From Thermoleophilaceae bacterium (lineage in GTDB: Bacteria; Actinomycetota; Thermoleophilia; Solirubrobacterales; Thermoleophilaceae), in NCBI GenBank assembly GCA_013696425.1, contig JACCYP010000112.1, positions 1 through 6,146 on the forward strand: 6,146 nt of DNA. The letters run 5' to 3'. Of the stretch, positions 1 to 4,921 are shown piece after piece. Both the position numbers and the translations under genes were made by a program. Position 1 is the stretch's first letter. Every line of letters begins with the position of its first letter. The notes beneath the pieces are model-generated. The model was not told where the DNA came from. It saw only the letters and a list, made by a program, of their open reading frames with translations, and did no database searches.

Positions 1-543
1 GCCGAGGAGGATCGGCGGGTGGGGCTTCTGCACCGGCTTCGGCCACGACCAGATGCCGTCGAAGTTCACGTGGTCGCCGTGGTAGGAGGCCTCGTCCTGG
101 GACCAGATCGCCTTCATCGCCTCGACGCGCTCGCGCAGGACGCCGAAGCGCCGCGCCGGGTCGGTGCCGTGGTTGCGCATCTCCTCCTCGTTCCAGCCGG
201 CCCCCACCCCGAAGATGAAGCGCCCGCCGGACTCGTGGTCGAGTGAGGCGACCTGCTTGGCGAGCACGATCGGGTCGTGCTCGATCGCGAGGCAGATGCC
301 GGTGCCGATCCGCAGCTCCTTCGTGACCGCCGCCGCCGTGGCGAGCGCCACGAACGGGTCGAGCGTGTGCGAGTACTCCTGCGGCAGCTCCCCGCCGGCT
401 GGATAGGGCGTCGCGCGGTGTGCCGGGATGTGGGTGTGCTCGGGCACGAGCAACGACTCAAAGCCACGTTCCTCGACCATGAGAGCGAGCTCCGCCGCCC
501 CCACGCCGTAGTCGGTGAGGAAGTGGGCGACGCCGAACTTCAC
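1..543 (-). CDS. F420-dependent LLM-class oxidoreductase (partial, N-terminal 181 residues)
   Basis: This is the N-terminal part of a luciferase-like (LLM) TIM-barrel oxidoreductase; the reading frame is open to the left edge, so the C-terminus is missing. Reading from the GTG at 543, the visible landmarks are VPEHTHIP (residues 33-40), a TPYPAGGELP loop (45-54), LRIGTGI (77-83), SGGRFIFGVGAGWN (105-118), NHGTD (124-128), and WSWPKPVQKPHPPILLG at the edge. These match my memory of the Rv2161c-like F420-dependent subfamily. Such enzymes use reduced or oxidised deazaflavin F420 for hydride transfer; the substrate cannot be read from the sequence. The GTG start overlaps the stop of the arginase-fold gene by 4 nt (GTGA at 540-543), implying translational coupling as the third gene of a minus-strand operon. 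The upstream Shine-Dalgarno sequence is weak, which fits coupling. The family assignment is strong; the cofactor is inferred from family membership. Confidence 0.9.
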   Translation of the reverse strand, partial: MKFGVAHFLTDYGVGAAELALMVEERGFESLLVPEHTHIPAHRATPYPAGGELPQEYSHTLDPFVALATAAAVTKELRIGTGICLAIEHDPIVLAKQVASLDHESGGRFIFGVGAGWNEEEMRNHGTDPARRFGVLRERVEAMKAIWSQDEASYHGDHVNFDGIWSWPKPVQKPHPPILLG

Positions 544-1334
544 GCCACGGTCCGCCCCGCCAGCAGCGGATCCATCACGTGCAGCGCGACGTCGACCGCG
601 CGCGGGTCCGGATCCGCATCGGTGACCGTGAGGCCGAGGATCTCCGACTCGTCGGCCACGGCCTCGAGCAGGTCGTAGACCTTGTCGGCGCGGAGACCGT
701 TCTCCGCCGGCATCCAGGCCGGGTGGTCCTCTGGGTCGAGCACGTCGAGGTCGAGGTGCACGAACACGGGTGCGCCGTCGATCGCGTTCTGGGTGTAGAC
801 GAGCGTCTCGAGGCTGGCGCCGATCACGGTCACGGCGCTGCGCTCGAGCAACTCGCGCTCAGGGGGGTCGAGGTCGCGTACGCCGGCGATCACCACCCGC
901 TCGGCCGCCACGGGTTCGGCGAGACCCGAGTCCCACTCCCCCACTGCGCCGGAGAGCCCCATGCCGCCGAGGAAGTTGCTCGAGGTCGTACCGGGGGTGT
1001 TGTAGTCGCCGTGCGCGTCGAGCCAGAGCACGCGCGCCTCGGGCCGGTCGCGCAGAGCGGCCGCGAGCGTGGTGAGCCCCACTGCGCAGTCGCTCGAGAT
1101 CAGCAGCGGCATATCGCCGGCCGCCAGCGCATCCTCGACCTGTCCGCCCGCCTCGAGCAGGCACCCGCGCGCGTCGCGCAGGTCCTCCTCCCAGCCCGTC
1201 TCGCGGGCGCTCGCGCCCGAGCCGATCGTGCGCGCGCCGAGCTTCTCGGCGAGCACCTCGGCTCCGCGGACCGGAGCCTCCGCCCGCTCGGCGATCCGGC
1301 AGGCGAGATGTATGGGCCTCAGCGACCCTTCCAC
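540..1334 (-). CDS. Arginase-fold (ureohydrolase superfamily) protein with altered active site
   Basis: This 264-residue protein has the arginase/agmatinase fold. Clear metal-site motifs are WLDAHGDYNTP (residues 104-114, with D106, H108 and D110) and HLDLDVLDPE (193-202, with D195 and D197). Classical enzymes of the family hydrolyse guanidino groups to urea with a two-manganese centre. Here the usual GGDHS segment reads SSDCAVG (80-86), putting Cys83 where the first histidine ligand normally sits. The catalytic-loop histidine is missing (NFLGGMGL, 120-127), and the substrate-side Glu of EVNP aligns with Asp239 in TDADP. It may therefore act on another substrate or by a changed mechanism; calling it an arginase would be unsafe. 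The start is GTG at 1334, about 7 nt after a GAGGGA ribosome-binding site. It overlaps the 3' end of the upstream enoyl-CoA hydratase gene by 16 nt and the downstream LLM gene by 4 nt. Confidence 0.85.
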   Translation of the reverse strand: MEGSLRPIHLACRIAERAEAPVRGAEVLAEKLGARTIGSGASARETGWEEDLRDARGCLLEAGGQVEDALAAGDMPLLISSDCAVGLTTLAAALRDRPEARVLWLDAHGDYNTPGTTSSNFLGGMGLSGAVGEWDSGLAEPVAAERVVIAGVRDLDPPERELLERSAVTVIGASLETLVYTQNAIDGAPVFVHLDLDVLDPEDHPAWMPAENGLRADKVYDLLEAVADESEILGLTVTDADPDPRAVDVALHVMDPLLAGRTVA

Positions 1335-2101
1335 TCAGGGTCCCTCTTCTCGAAGAACGCAGTGACTCCCTCGACGAGATCCTCCGTCGACATCGTGATC
1401 GTGAGCTGGGCGTGGAGGTACTCGAGCGCGTCGAGCAGCGGCATGTCCATCTGGCGGAACATCGCGTCCTTGCCGAGGCGCATGACCACCGGGGATTTCG
1501 CCGCGAGCTTCGCGGCCCACTCGCCCACGGCGGCATCGAACTCCGCGGCTGGCACGACCTTGTTCACGATCCCGATCCGCTCCGCCTCGGCGGCATCGAT
1601 GCGGTCGCCGAGCAGCAGCAGCTCGTTGGTCTTCTTGCGCCCGACGTTGCGGTAGATCAGCGCCATGATCATGAAGGGGAAGGCCCCGACGTTGATCTCG
1701 GGCGTGCCGAACGATGCGGTGTCCTTGGCCACGATCAGGTCATGCGCGAGCGCGATGCCCAGCGAGCCCGCCAGCACGTGCCCGTTCGCGGCGCAGATCG
1801 AGGGCTTCCCGATCTGCCCGATCAGCTGGAAGATCTCCACGAGCTTGTCCGAGGCGAAGTGCTTGTGCACGAGCGGCACGTCGGCACCGAAGCCCGCCAG
1901 GTTTGCGCCGCTCGAGAAGACCTTCTCGTGGGTCGAGGTGAGCACCACGCAGCGCACGGCCTCGTCGTCGCGGACCTGACCGTAGGCGGCAATCAGCTCC
2001 TCGAGCAGCTCGTTCGAGAGCGCGTTGCGCGTATCCGGCTGGTTCAGCGAGATCGTCGCCACGCCGGCGTCGACCTCGTAGAGGAGCGTGTCGAAGGCCA
2101 C
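1319..2101 (-). CDS. Enoyl-CoA hydratase/isomerase (crotonase) family protein
   Basis: A 260-residue crotonase-fold protein of normal length, expected to bind an acyl-CoA thioester in the cytoplasm. Visible features are the N-terminal strand ending in NQPDTRNALS (residues 20-29), the first oxyanion-hole segment FSSGANL (62-68), the second NGHVLAGSLGIALAHD (106-121), and FGTPEINVG (131-139). Compared with classical hydratase, the Glu of the GGGCEL motif is Gly115, while the second catalytic Glu is kept as Glu135. The usual PGAGGTQ after it is FPFMIMA. A simple hydratase reaction is thus uncertain; isomerase or another crotonase reaction is possible. I chose GTG at 2101 because AAGGA lies 7 nt upstream and the family's usual N-terminus begins there. 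An in-frame GTG at 2137 would add 12 residues but has no ribosome-binding site. It is first in a minus-strand operon with the arginase-fold and LLM genes. Confidence 0.9.
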   Translation of the reverse strand: MAFDTLLYEVDAGVATISLNQPDTRNALSNELLEELIAAYGQVRDDEAVRCVVLTSTHEKVFSSGANLAGFGADVPLVHKHFASDKLVEIFQLIGQIGKPSICAANGHVLAGSLGIALAHDLIVAKDTASFGTPEINVGAFPFMIMALIYRNVGRKKTNELLLLGDRIDAAEAERIGIVNKVVPAAEFDAAVGEWAAKLAAKSPVVMRLGKDAMFRQMDMPLLDALEYLHAQLTITMSTEDLVEGVTAFFEKRDPEWKGR

Positions 2102-2103
2102 GG

Positions 2104-2123
2104 GCGGATCCTTACTGATCCGC
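2104..2123 (-). promoter_or_regulatory. Inverted repeat over the ribosome-binding site of the crotonase operon
   Basis: On the minus strand the sequence reads GCGGATC, AGTAAG, GATCCGC: a perfect 7-bp inverted repeat with a 6-nt centre, ending 2 nt before the GTG start at 2101. The AAGGA ribosome-binding site spans the loop and right arm. As RNA it would form a hairpin hiding this site; as DNA it has the size of a repressor operator such as those of TetR-type regulators of fatty-acid genes. The repeat is seen directly; which role applies is unknown. Confidence 0.5.
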
Positions 2124-2148
2124 GCGCGAGACGGCACCGAAGGAACCG

Positions 2149-2174
2149 TTACTCGCCCGTTACCTGGCCTTTCC
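2149..2174 (+). promoter_or_regulatory. 11-nt phased TTAC repeats upstream of the zinc-ribbon gene
   Basis: TTAC occurs at 2149 and 2160, and a related TTCC at 2171, each exactly 11 nt apart. The flanks of the first two copies also agree (CCGTTAC in both). Direct repeats with 11-nt spacing are typical of binding sites for OmpR/PhoB-family response regulators, which bind one face of the helix as head-to-tail dimers. The same arrangement lies before the next gene at 2592. The array ends about 35 nt before the ATG at 2209, a plausible activator position. The regulator's identity is inferred. Confidence 0.45.
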
Positions 2175-2208
2175 CGGAAGGGTTCCGGCCGGGATCACAG
2201 TCGCTGCC

Positions 2209-2580
2209 ATGGCGACCAACCACGACAACTTCATGCCTCCGCCCCAGATCGATCAACTCCAGCTACCGCTCGTCACACCGGCCTCCGGCGATGACCTGCA
2301 CCACTGCGACGAGTGCAACGCCGATCTCGTCCATCCCCTCGACTGGTCCCGCGTCGGCACCGACGCATGGGCCGTCGAGCTGCGCTGCCCCAACTGCTGG
2401 GCGCATACCTACGGGGTGTTCACCCAGGAGGAGGTCGACCGTCTCGAGGAGGCGCTCGACCAGGACGAGGACGCGATCGTCGACGAGATGCTCGCGCTCG
2501 AGGCCGCGCGCATCGAGGACGAGGTAGCGGCGTTCAGCTCCGCGCTTGCCCTGAACGCGGTACTTCCCGAAGATTTCTAG
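2209..2580 (+). CDS. Small zinc-ribbon protein with acidic helical tail, function unknown
   Basis: A 123-residue protein I do not recognise by name. After a Pro/Gln-rich N-terminus comes a zinc-ribbon pattern: CDEC (C33, C36) and CPNC (C60, C63), separated by 23 residues containing WSRVGTDAW. From about residue 72 to 112 the chain is strongly acidic and probably a long helix (EEVDRLEEALDQDEDAIVDE). There is no signal peptide or membrane segment, so it is probably cytoplasmic. A role in protein or nucleic-acid binding is possible but not shown. The ATG at 2209 is the first good start; the Shine-Dalgarno sequence is poor (GGGATCA is too far upstream), so translation may depend on a short leader. 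It is divergent from the crotonase operon and shares its upstream 11-nt phased repeats with the following gene. Confidence 0.75.
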   Translation: MATNHDNFMPPPQIDQLQLPLVTPASGDDLHHCDECNADLVHPLDWSRVGTDAWAVELRCPNCWAHTYGVFTQEEVDRLEEALDQDEDAIVDEMLALEAARIEDEVAAFSSALALNAVLPEDF

Positions 2581-2600
2581 GCCGGCCCGCCTTACCGGCC
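2580..2600 (+). other. Hairpin immediately after the zinc-ribbon gene
   Basis: GGCCGG at 2580-2585 can pair with CCGGCC at 2595-2600 around a 9-nt loop, starting on the last base of the stop codon. A second perfect hairpin, GGGGT (2610-2614) with ACCCC (2619-2623) around GACG, follows. Neither is followed by a T-run, so an intrinsic terminator is only a possibility. Both overlap the 11-nt repeats, so the symmetry may be incidental in GC-rich DNA. Confidence 0.25.
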
Positions 2601-2639
2601 GCTTACCCCGGGGTGACGACCCCCTTACGGGCACCCCAC
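2592..2639 (+). promoter_or_regulatory. 11-nt phased TTAC/TGAC repeats upstream of the stress-protein-like gene
   Basis: TTAC at 2592, TTAC at 2603, TGAC at 2614, TTAC at 2625 and a weaker CCAC at 2636 are all spaced exactly 11 nt. This is the same core and phase as before the preceding gene at 2149. Three exact copies and one single-base variant in register argue against chance. The last good repeat ends 60 nt before the ATG at 2688. A regulator of the OmpR/PhoB type, binding consecutive turns of the helix, is the best guess; it is inference only. Confidence 0.5.
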
Positions 2640-2687
2640 GGACCGCCCTCCACGCGCAATGCTCGGCTCCCCCACCGAGGAGACGAA

Positions 2688-3017
2688 ATGGCCGCACGAA
2701 TCCTGGTCGTCGCAAACGAAACCTGTCCCTGCCCCGCGCTGCTCGACGAGATAGCGCGTATCGCGGGCGAGGACAGCGAGGTGCTCGTGATCGCGCCCGC
2801 CCTCAATACGCGCCTGCGCCACTACGTCTCCGACACCGACGCGGCCTTCCACGCGGCCGAGGAGCGCCTCGCGCTCGCGGTCGAGAGCCTGCGTGAGCGC
2901 GGTGTGGAATCGCGCGCCGAGGTCGGCGACGCGGATCCGCTCGTGGCGATCGAGGACTCGTTGGCCGGGTTCGAGGCCGACGATGACCGCATAGAAAGTA
3001 GGAAGTGCTACTGCTAA
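2688..3017 (+). CDS. Universal stress protein-like, C-terminally truncated
   Basis: A 109-residue protein resembling the N-terminal two thirds of universal-stress (UspA-like, nucleotide-binding alpha/beta) proteins. The first strand is ARILVVANET (residues 3-12), followed by a helix, EVLVIAPALNTRLRHYVSD (about 31-49), a long helix AAFHAAEERLALAVESLRERG, and VGDADPLVAIEDSLAGFEADD. Full-length relatives run on to about 140-150 residues with a strand of the I-V-I-S/A-T-H type and the ATP-binding glycine motif. Here the chain instead ends in RIESRKCYC, written with codons such as ATA, AGT and AGG that are rare nearby. The nucleotide site is therefore probably lost, and the gene is likely a remnant or a shortened variant. 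The ATG at 2688 is supported by GAGGAGA at 2677-2683. The phased repeats upstream suggest co-regulation with the zinc-ribbon gene. Confidence 0.7.
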   Translation: MAARILVVANETCPCPALLDEIARIAGEDSEVLVIAPALNTRLRHYVSDTDAAFHAAEERLALAVESLRERGVESRAEVGDADPLVAIEDSLAGFEADDDRIESRKCYC

Positions 3018-3048
3018 CTTTCGCCGCAGCCCTGTAGCGCAGCGAAAG
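2994..3048 (+). promoter_or_regulatory. Two mutually exclusive hairpins before the acyl-CoA dehydrogenase start
   Basis: CTTTC near 3018-3022 can pair with either side. Upstream, GAAAGT (2994-2999) matches ACTTTC (3017-3022), with AGTAG (2997-3001)/CTACT (3008-3012) as an alternative inner stem. Downstream, CTTTCGCCGC (3018-3027) matches GCAGCGAAAG (3039-3048) at 9 of 10 positions around an 11-nt loop. The downstream stem covers part of the AAAGGA ribosome-binding site (3045-3050). This is the geometry of a leader that switches translation, but it could equally be a terminator remnant or a deletion scar. The segment is less GC-rich than the genes around it. Confidence 0.35.
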
Positions 3049-3055
3049 GAACAGA

Positions 3056-4249
3056 TTGGCCGCCACCGCCGAGTCCGTGCTCAAGCCCGACCACGGGTCC
3101 AGCCGCAAGCACTTCATCTTCACCGAGGAGCACGACCGCCTCCGGGAGTCGATCGGGTCCTTCGTCACCAAGGAGCTGGCCCCCCACGCCGAGCGCTGGG
3201 AGGAGGAGAAGTACTTCGAGGACTGGGTCTTCCCGCGTATGGGCGAGCTCGGCTTCCTCGGCCTCTCCTACCCCGAGGAGTACGGCGGCCAGGGCGGGGA
3301 CTATTACGCCAACCTCGTGCTCGCCGAGGAGATGCCGAAGGCGCAGTGCGGCGGTCTCGCCATGGGCATCGCGGTCCACACGGACATGGCCACCCCACCG
3401 ATCCATCTGTTCGGCACCGAGGAGCAGAAGCAGAACTACCTCGCGCCCTGCATCCGCGGCGAGAAGATCTCCTCGATCGGCATCACCGAGCCCGACGCGG
3501 GCTCCGACGTCGCCGGCATCAAGACGCGCGCGGTGCGCGACGGCGACGACTGGGTGATCAACGGCTCGAAGACCTACATCACCAACGGCCACCGCTCGGA
3601 CTTCATCGTGCTCGTGACCAAGACCGATCCGGACGCGGGCTACGACGGATTCACGCTGTTCCTCGTCGACATGGACACCGAAGGCGTGATCCGCGAGAAG
3701 AAGCTCGAGAAGCTAGGCATGCACGCCTCGGACACGGCGCTGCTCGCCTTCCAGGACGTGCGCGTGCCGAACGAAGCGGTGCTCGGCGAGATCGGCAAGG
3801 GCTTCTACCACATCATGTGGGAGCTCCAGGGCGAGCGGCTGATCGGCGCCGCGGGCTGTGTGGCCGGCGCGCAGTATTGCTTCGACAAGACGCTCCAGTA
3901 CGCCGGCGAGCGCACCGCGTTCGGTCGCCCGATCGGCAAGTTCCAGGTGCAGCGGCACAAGTTCGCCGAGATGGCGACGAAGATCGAGGCTGCCCGTCAG
4001 ATGGTCTACACCACCGCGTGGCGGTTCCAGAACGGCGAGTACCCCGTCCGCGAGATCTCGATGGCCAAGCTGTACGCCTCACGCATCGCCGTCGAGGTGG
4101 CCGACGAATGCATCCAGATCCACGGCGGCGCCGGCTACATGCGCGAGTACGGGGTCGAGCGGGTATGGCGCGACATGCGCCTGAACCGCATCGGCGCCGG
4201 CACCGACGAGGTGATGCTCGAGGTGATCGGTAAGTCCTACGGGCTGTAG
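3056..4249 (+). CDS. Acyl-CoA dehydrogenase (LCAD/isovaleryl-CoA dehydrogenase-like)
   Basis: A complete 397-residue FAD-dependent acyl-CoA dehydrogenase that should introduce the alpha-beta double bond into an acyl-CoA, passing electrons to electron-transfer flavoprotein. Seen in order are the N-terminal helical domain from EEHDRLRESI (24-33), the flavin/substrate signature ITEPDAGSD (143-151), the beta-domain segment DGDDWVINGSKTYITNG (162-178), and the C-terminal signature QIHGGAGYMREYGVERVWRD (354-373). The medium-chain-type catalytic Glu position is Ala381 in IGAGTDE. Glu260 in LQGERLIG aligns instead with the base used by isovaleryl- and long-chain-type enzymes, so that subgroup is more likely; the chain length of the substrate is unknown. 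The start is TTG at 3056, 5 nt after AAAGGA and downstream of an in-frame TAG at 3035. A second, related dehydrogenase begins at 6035. Confidence 0.93.
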   Translation: MAATAESVLKPDHGSSRKHFIFTEEHDRLRESIGSFVTKELAPHAERWEEEKYFEDWVFPRMGELGFLGLSYPEEYGGQGGDYYANLVLAEEMPKAQCGGLAMGIAVHTDMATPPIHLFGTEEQKQNYLAPCIRGEKISSIGITEPDAGSDVAGIKTRAVRDGDDWVINGSKTYITNGHRSDFIVLVTKTDPDAGYDGFTLFLVDMDTEGVIREKKLEKLGMHASDTALLAFQDVRVPNEAVLGEIGKGFYHIMWELQGERLIGAAGCVAGAQYCFDKTLQYAGERTAFGRPIGKFQVQRHKFAEMATKIEAARQMVYTTAWRFQNGEYPVREISMAKLYASRIAVEVADECIQIHGGAGYMREYGVERVWRDMRLNRIGAGTDEVMLEVIGKSYGL

Positions 4250-4250
4250 T

Positions 4251-4279
4251 TGGACAAGCACTTTCTGAATTCCTACACT
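4251..4279 (+). promoter_or_regulatory. Promoter of the toxin-antitoxin pair
   Basis: TGGACA at 4251-4256 (5 of 6 to the -35 consensus) and TACACT at 4274-4279 (4 of 6 to -10) are separated by 17 nt in a short, locally AT-richer gap after the acyl-CoA dehydrogenase stop. The expected transcription start, about 6-8 nt after the -10, falls within 5 nt of the ATG at 4290, so the mRNA may be nearly leaderless. Confidence 0.55.
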
Positions 4280-4291
4280 TAGAGTTGGAAT
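4269..4291 (+). promoter_or_regulatory. Possible autoregulatory operator over the -10 box
   Basis: ATTCC (4269-4273) and GGAAT (4287-4291) form a 5-bp inverted repeat with 13 nt between them, centred on the -10 to +1 region. Further out, CTTTC (4261-4265) mirrors GAAAG just inside the gene. In addition AGTTGGA occurs twice as a direct repeat, at 4248-4254 and 4283-4289. AbrB-type antitoxins commonly repress their own promoter at such sites; the link here is inferred. Confidence 0.35.
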
Positions 4292-4508
4292 GAAAGCGAG
4301 AGTGTCCGACAAGGGGCAGGTGACGATCCCCAAGCGTCTTCGCGAGCGACTCGGCATACGCGCCGGTGAAGTGCTCGAGCTCGAGGAAGAAGACGGCCGG
4401 ATCGTGGCGTCGAAGGCGTCTGACCGCGATCCCGTCGACGAGCTCTACGGCACGCTCGCCCTGCCGGGCGGCGTCGATGAATTCATCGCGGGCGCACGCG
4501 GAGGCTAG
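4290..4508 (+). CDS. vapB: AbrB/MazE-type antitoxin of a VapBC pair
   Basis: A 72-residue protein with a swapped-hairpin AbrB/SpoVT DNA-binding domain at residues 2-43: VSDKGQVTIPKRLRERLGI followed by AGEVLELEEEDGRIVASK. This is the standard shape of antitoxins paired with PIN-domain toxins. The C-terminal tail (about 44-72, DPVDELYGTLALPGGVDEF) is the part that normally wraps and blocks the toxin. The ATG lies a few bases after the predicted transcription start with only a weak TTGGA upstream, so translation may be leaderless. The toxin follows in the same reading frame directly after the TAG stop. Its role is to neutralise the toxin and, in complex, probably to repress the promoter at 4251-4279. 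Confidence 0.9.
   Translation: MKARVSDKGQVTIPKRLRERLGIRAGEVLELEEEDGRIVASKASDRDPVDELYGTLALPGGVDEFIAGARGG
4500..4504 (+). promoter_or_regulatory. Ribosome-binding site deciding the toxin start
   Basis: GGAGG overlaps the last codons of the antitoxin and lies 7 nt before the CTG at 4512. No ATG, GTG or TTG occurs in the toxin frame until GTG at 4548. This site is the main argument for initiation at CTG. Confidence 0.55.
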
Positions 4509-4511
4509 GAG

Positions 4512-4919
4512 CTGGTCACCGCCGTCGACACGAACGTCCTGCTGGACGTGTTCACGGCGGATCCAGAGTTCGGCGAACGGTCTCGCCACGCCCTCCGCGA
4601 TGCCAGGTCGCGCGGCGCGATCATCGCGTGCGAGGTGGTGTGGGCCGAGATCGCCGCGGCTTTCGAGAGCCGGGCTCAGGGGCACGAGGCCCTCACGCGT
4701 CTCGGGCTCGACTTTTCGGCCAACGACGTGATCACCGCGGTCGACGCCGGCGCGCTGTGGCGCAAGCACCGGCGCGGCAGCGCAGGCCGCGACCGCATCG
4801 TCGCCGACTTCCTGATTGGAGCTCACGCCGCGACCCACGCGGACAGGCTGCTGACGCGCGACCGCGGTTTCTACGGCGCCCGCTTCAAGGGCTTGACCGT
4901 GATCGACCCCTCGGCCTAG
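4512..4919 (+). CDS. vapC: VapC-type PIN-domain ribonuclease toxin, apparent CTG start
   Basis: A 135-residue PIN-domain protein, the usual VapC length. Numbering from CTG at 4512, the acidic metal-binding residues are Asp6 in AVDTNVLLD, Glu46 in WAEIAAAF, Asp99 in DRIVADFLIGAHA, and Asp117 in LLTRDRGF. VapC toxins are magnesium-dependent endoribonucleases that cut tRNA or rRNA and arrest growth; the target here is unknown. The only canonical start in frame is GTG at 4548, but it would remove the first beta strand with Asp6 and DTN, so it cannot give an active enzyme. CTG at 4512 has GGAGG 7 nt upstream and gives the normal N-terminus (VTAVDTNVLLD). The antitoxin stop ends 3 nt earlier in the same frame, implying coupled translation. 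An ATG- or GTG-to-CTG change or sequence error cannot be excluded. The 3' end is 2 nt from the convergent gene's inferred stop. Confidence 0.88.
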   Translation: MVTAVDTNVLLDVFTADPEFGERSRHALRDARSRGAIIACEVVWAEIAAAFESRAQGHEALTRLGLDFSANDVITAVDAGALWRKHRRGSAGRDRIVADFLIGAHAATHADRLLTRDRGFYGARFKGLTVIDPSA

Positions 4920-4921
4920 CG

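Noticed and set aside
579..1655. 358-residue open frame on the plus strand
   Set aside because: Antisense to the arginase-fold and crotonase genes; composition is mirror-like (Val/Glu/His/Arg-rich) and without motifs.
2138..2208. Palindromic TTCCCGG / CCGGGA near 2172-2194 as an additional operator
   Set aside because: The arms are short and made of GC-rich words common in this DNA; the 11-nt phased repeats explain the region better.
1412..2527. 371-residue open frame on the plus strand
   Set aside because: It is antisense to the crotonase gene and then out of frame with the zinc-ribbon gene. It has no recognisable domain, whereas the opposite frame has clear crotonase motifs.
2606..2628. 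Intrinsic terminator after the zinc-ribbon gene (CCCCGGGG and GGGGT/ACCCC)
   Set aside because: Stable stem but no T-run follows, and it coincides with the phased repeats; kept only as a low-confidence hairpin note.
3014..3592. 192-residue minus-strand frame opposite the acyl-CoA dehydrogenase
   Set aside because: No domain, no ribosome-binding site evidence, and complete overlap with a well-supported gene.
3346..4233. 295-residue Arg/His-rich plus-strand frame
   Set aside because: Out-of-frame shadow of the acyl-CoA dehydrogenase, which has both family signatures in the chosen frame.
4548..4919. Toxin starting at GTG 4548
   Set aside because: This would delete the first beta strand and the catalytic Asp of DTNVLLD, and there is no ribosome-binding site at the right distance.
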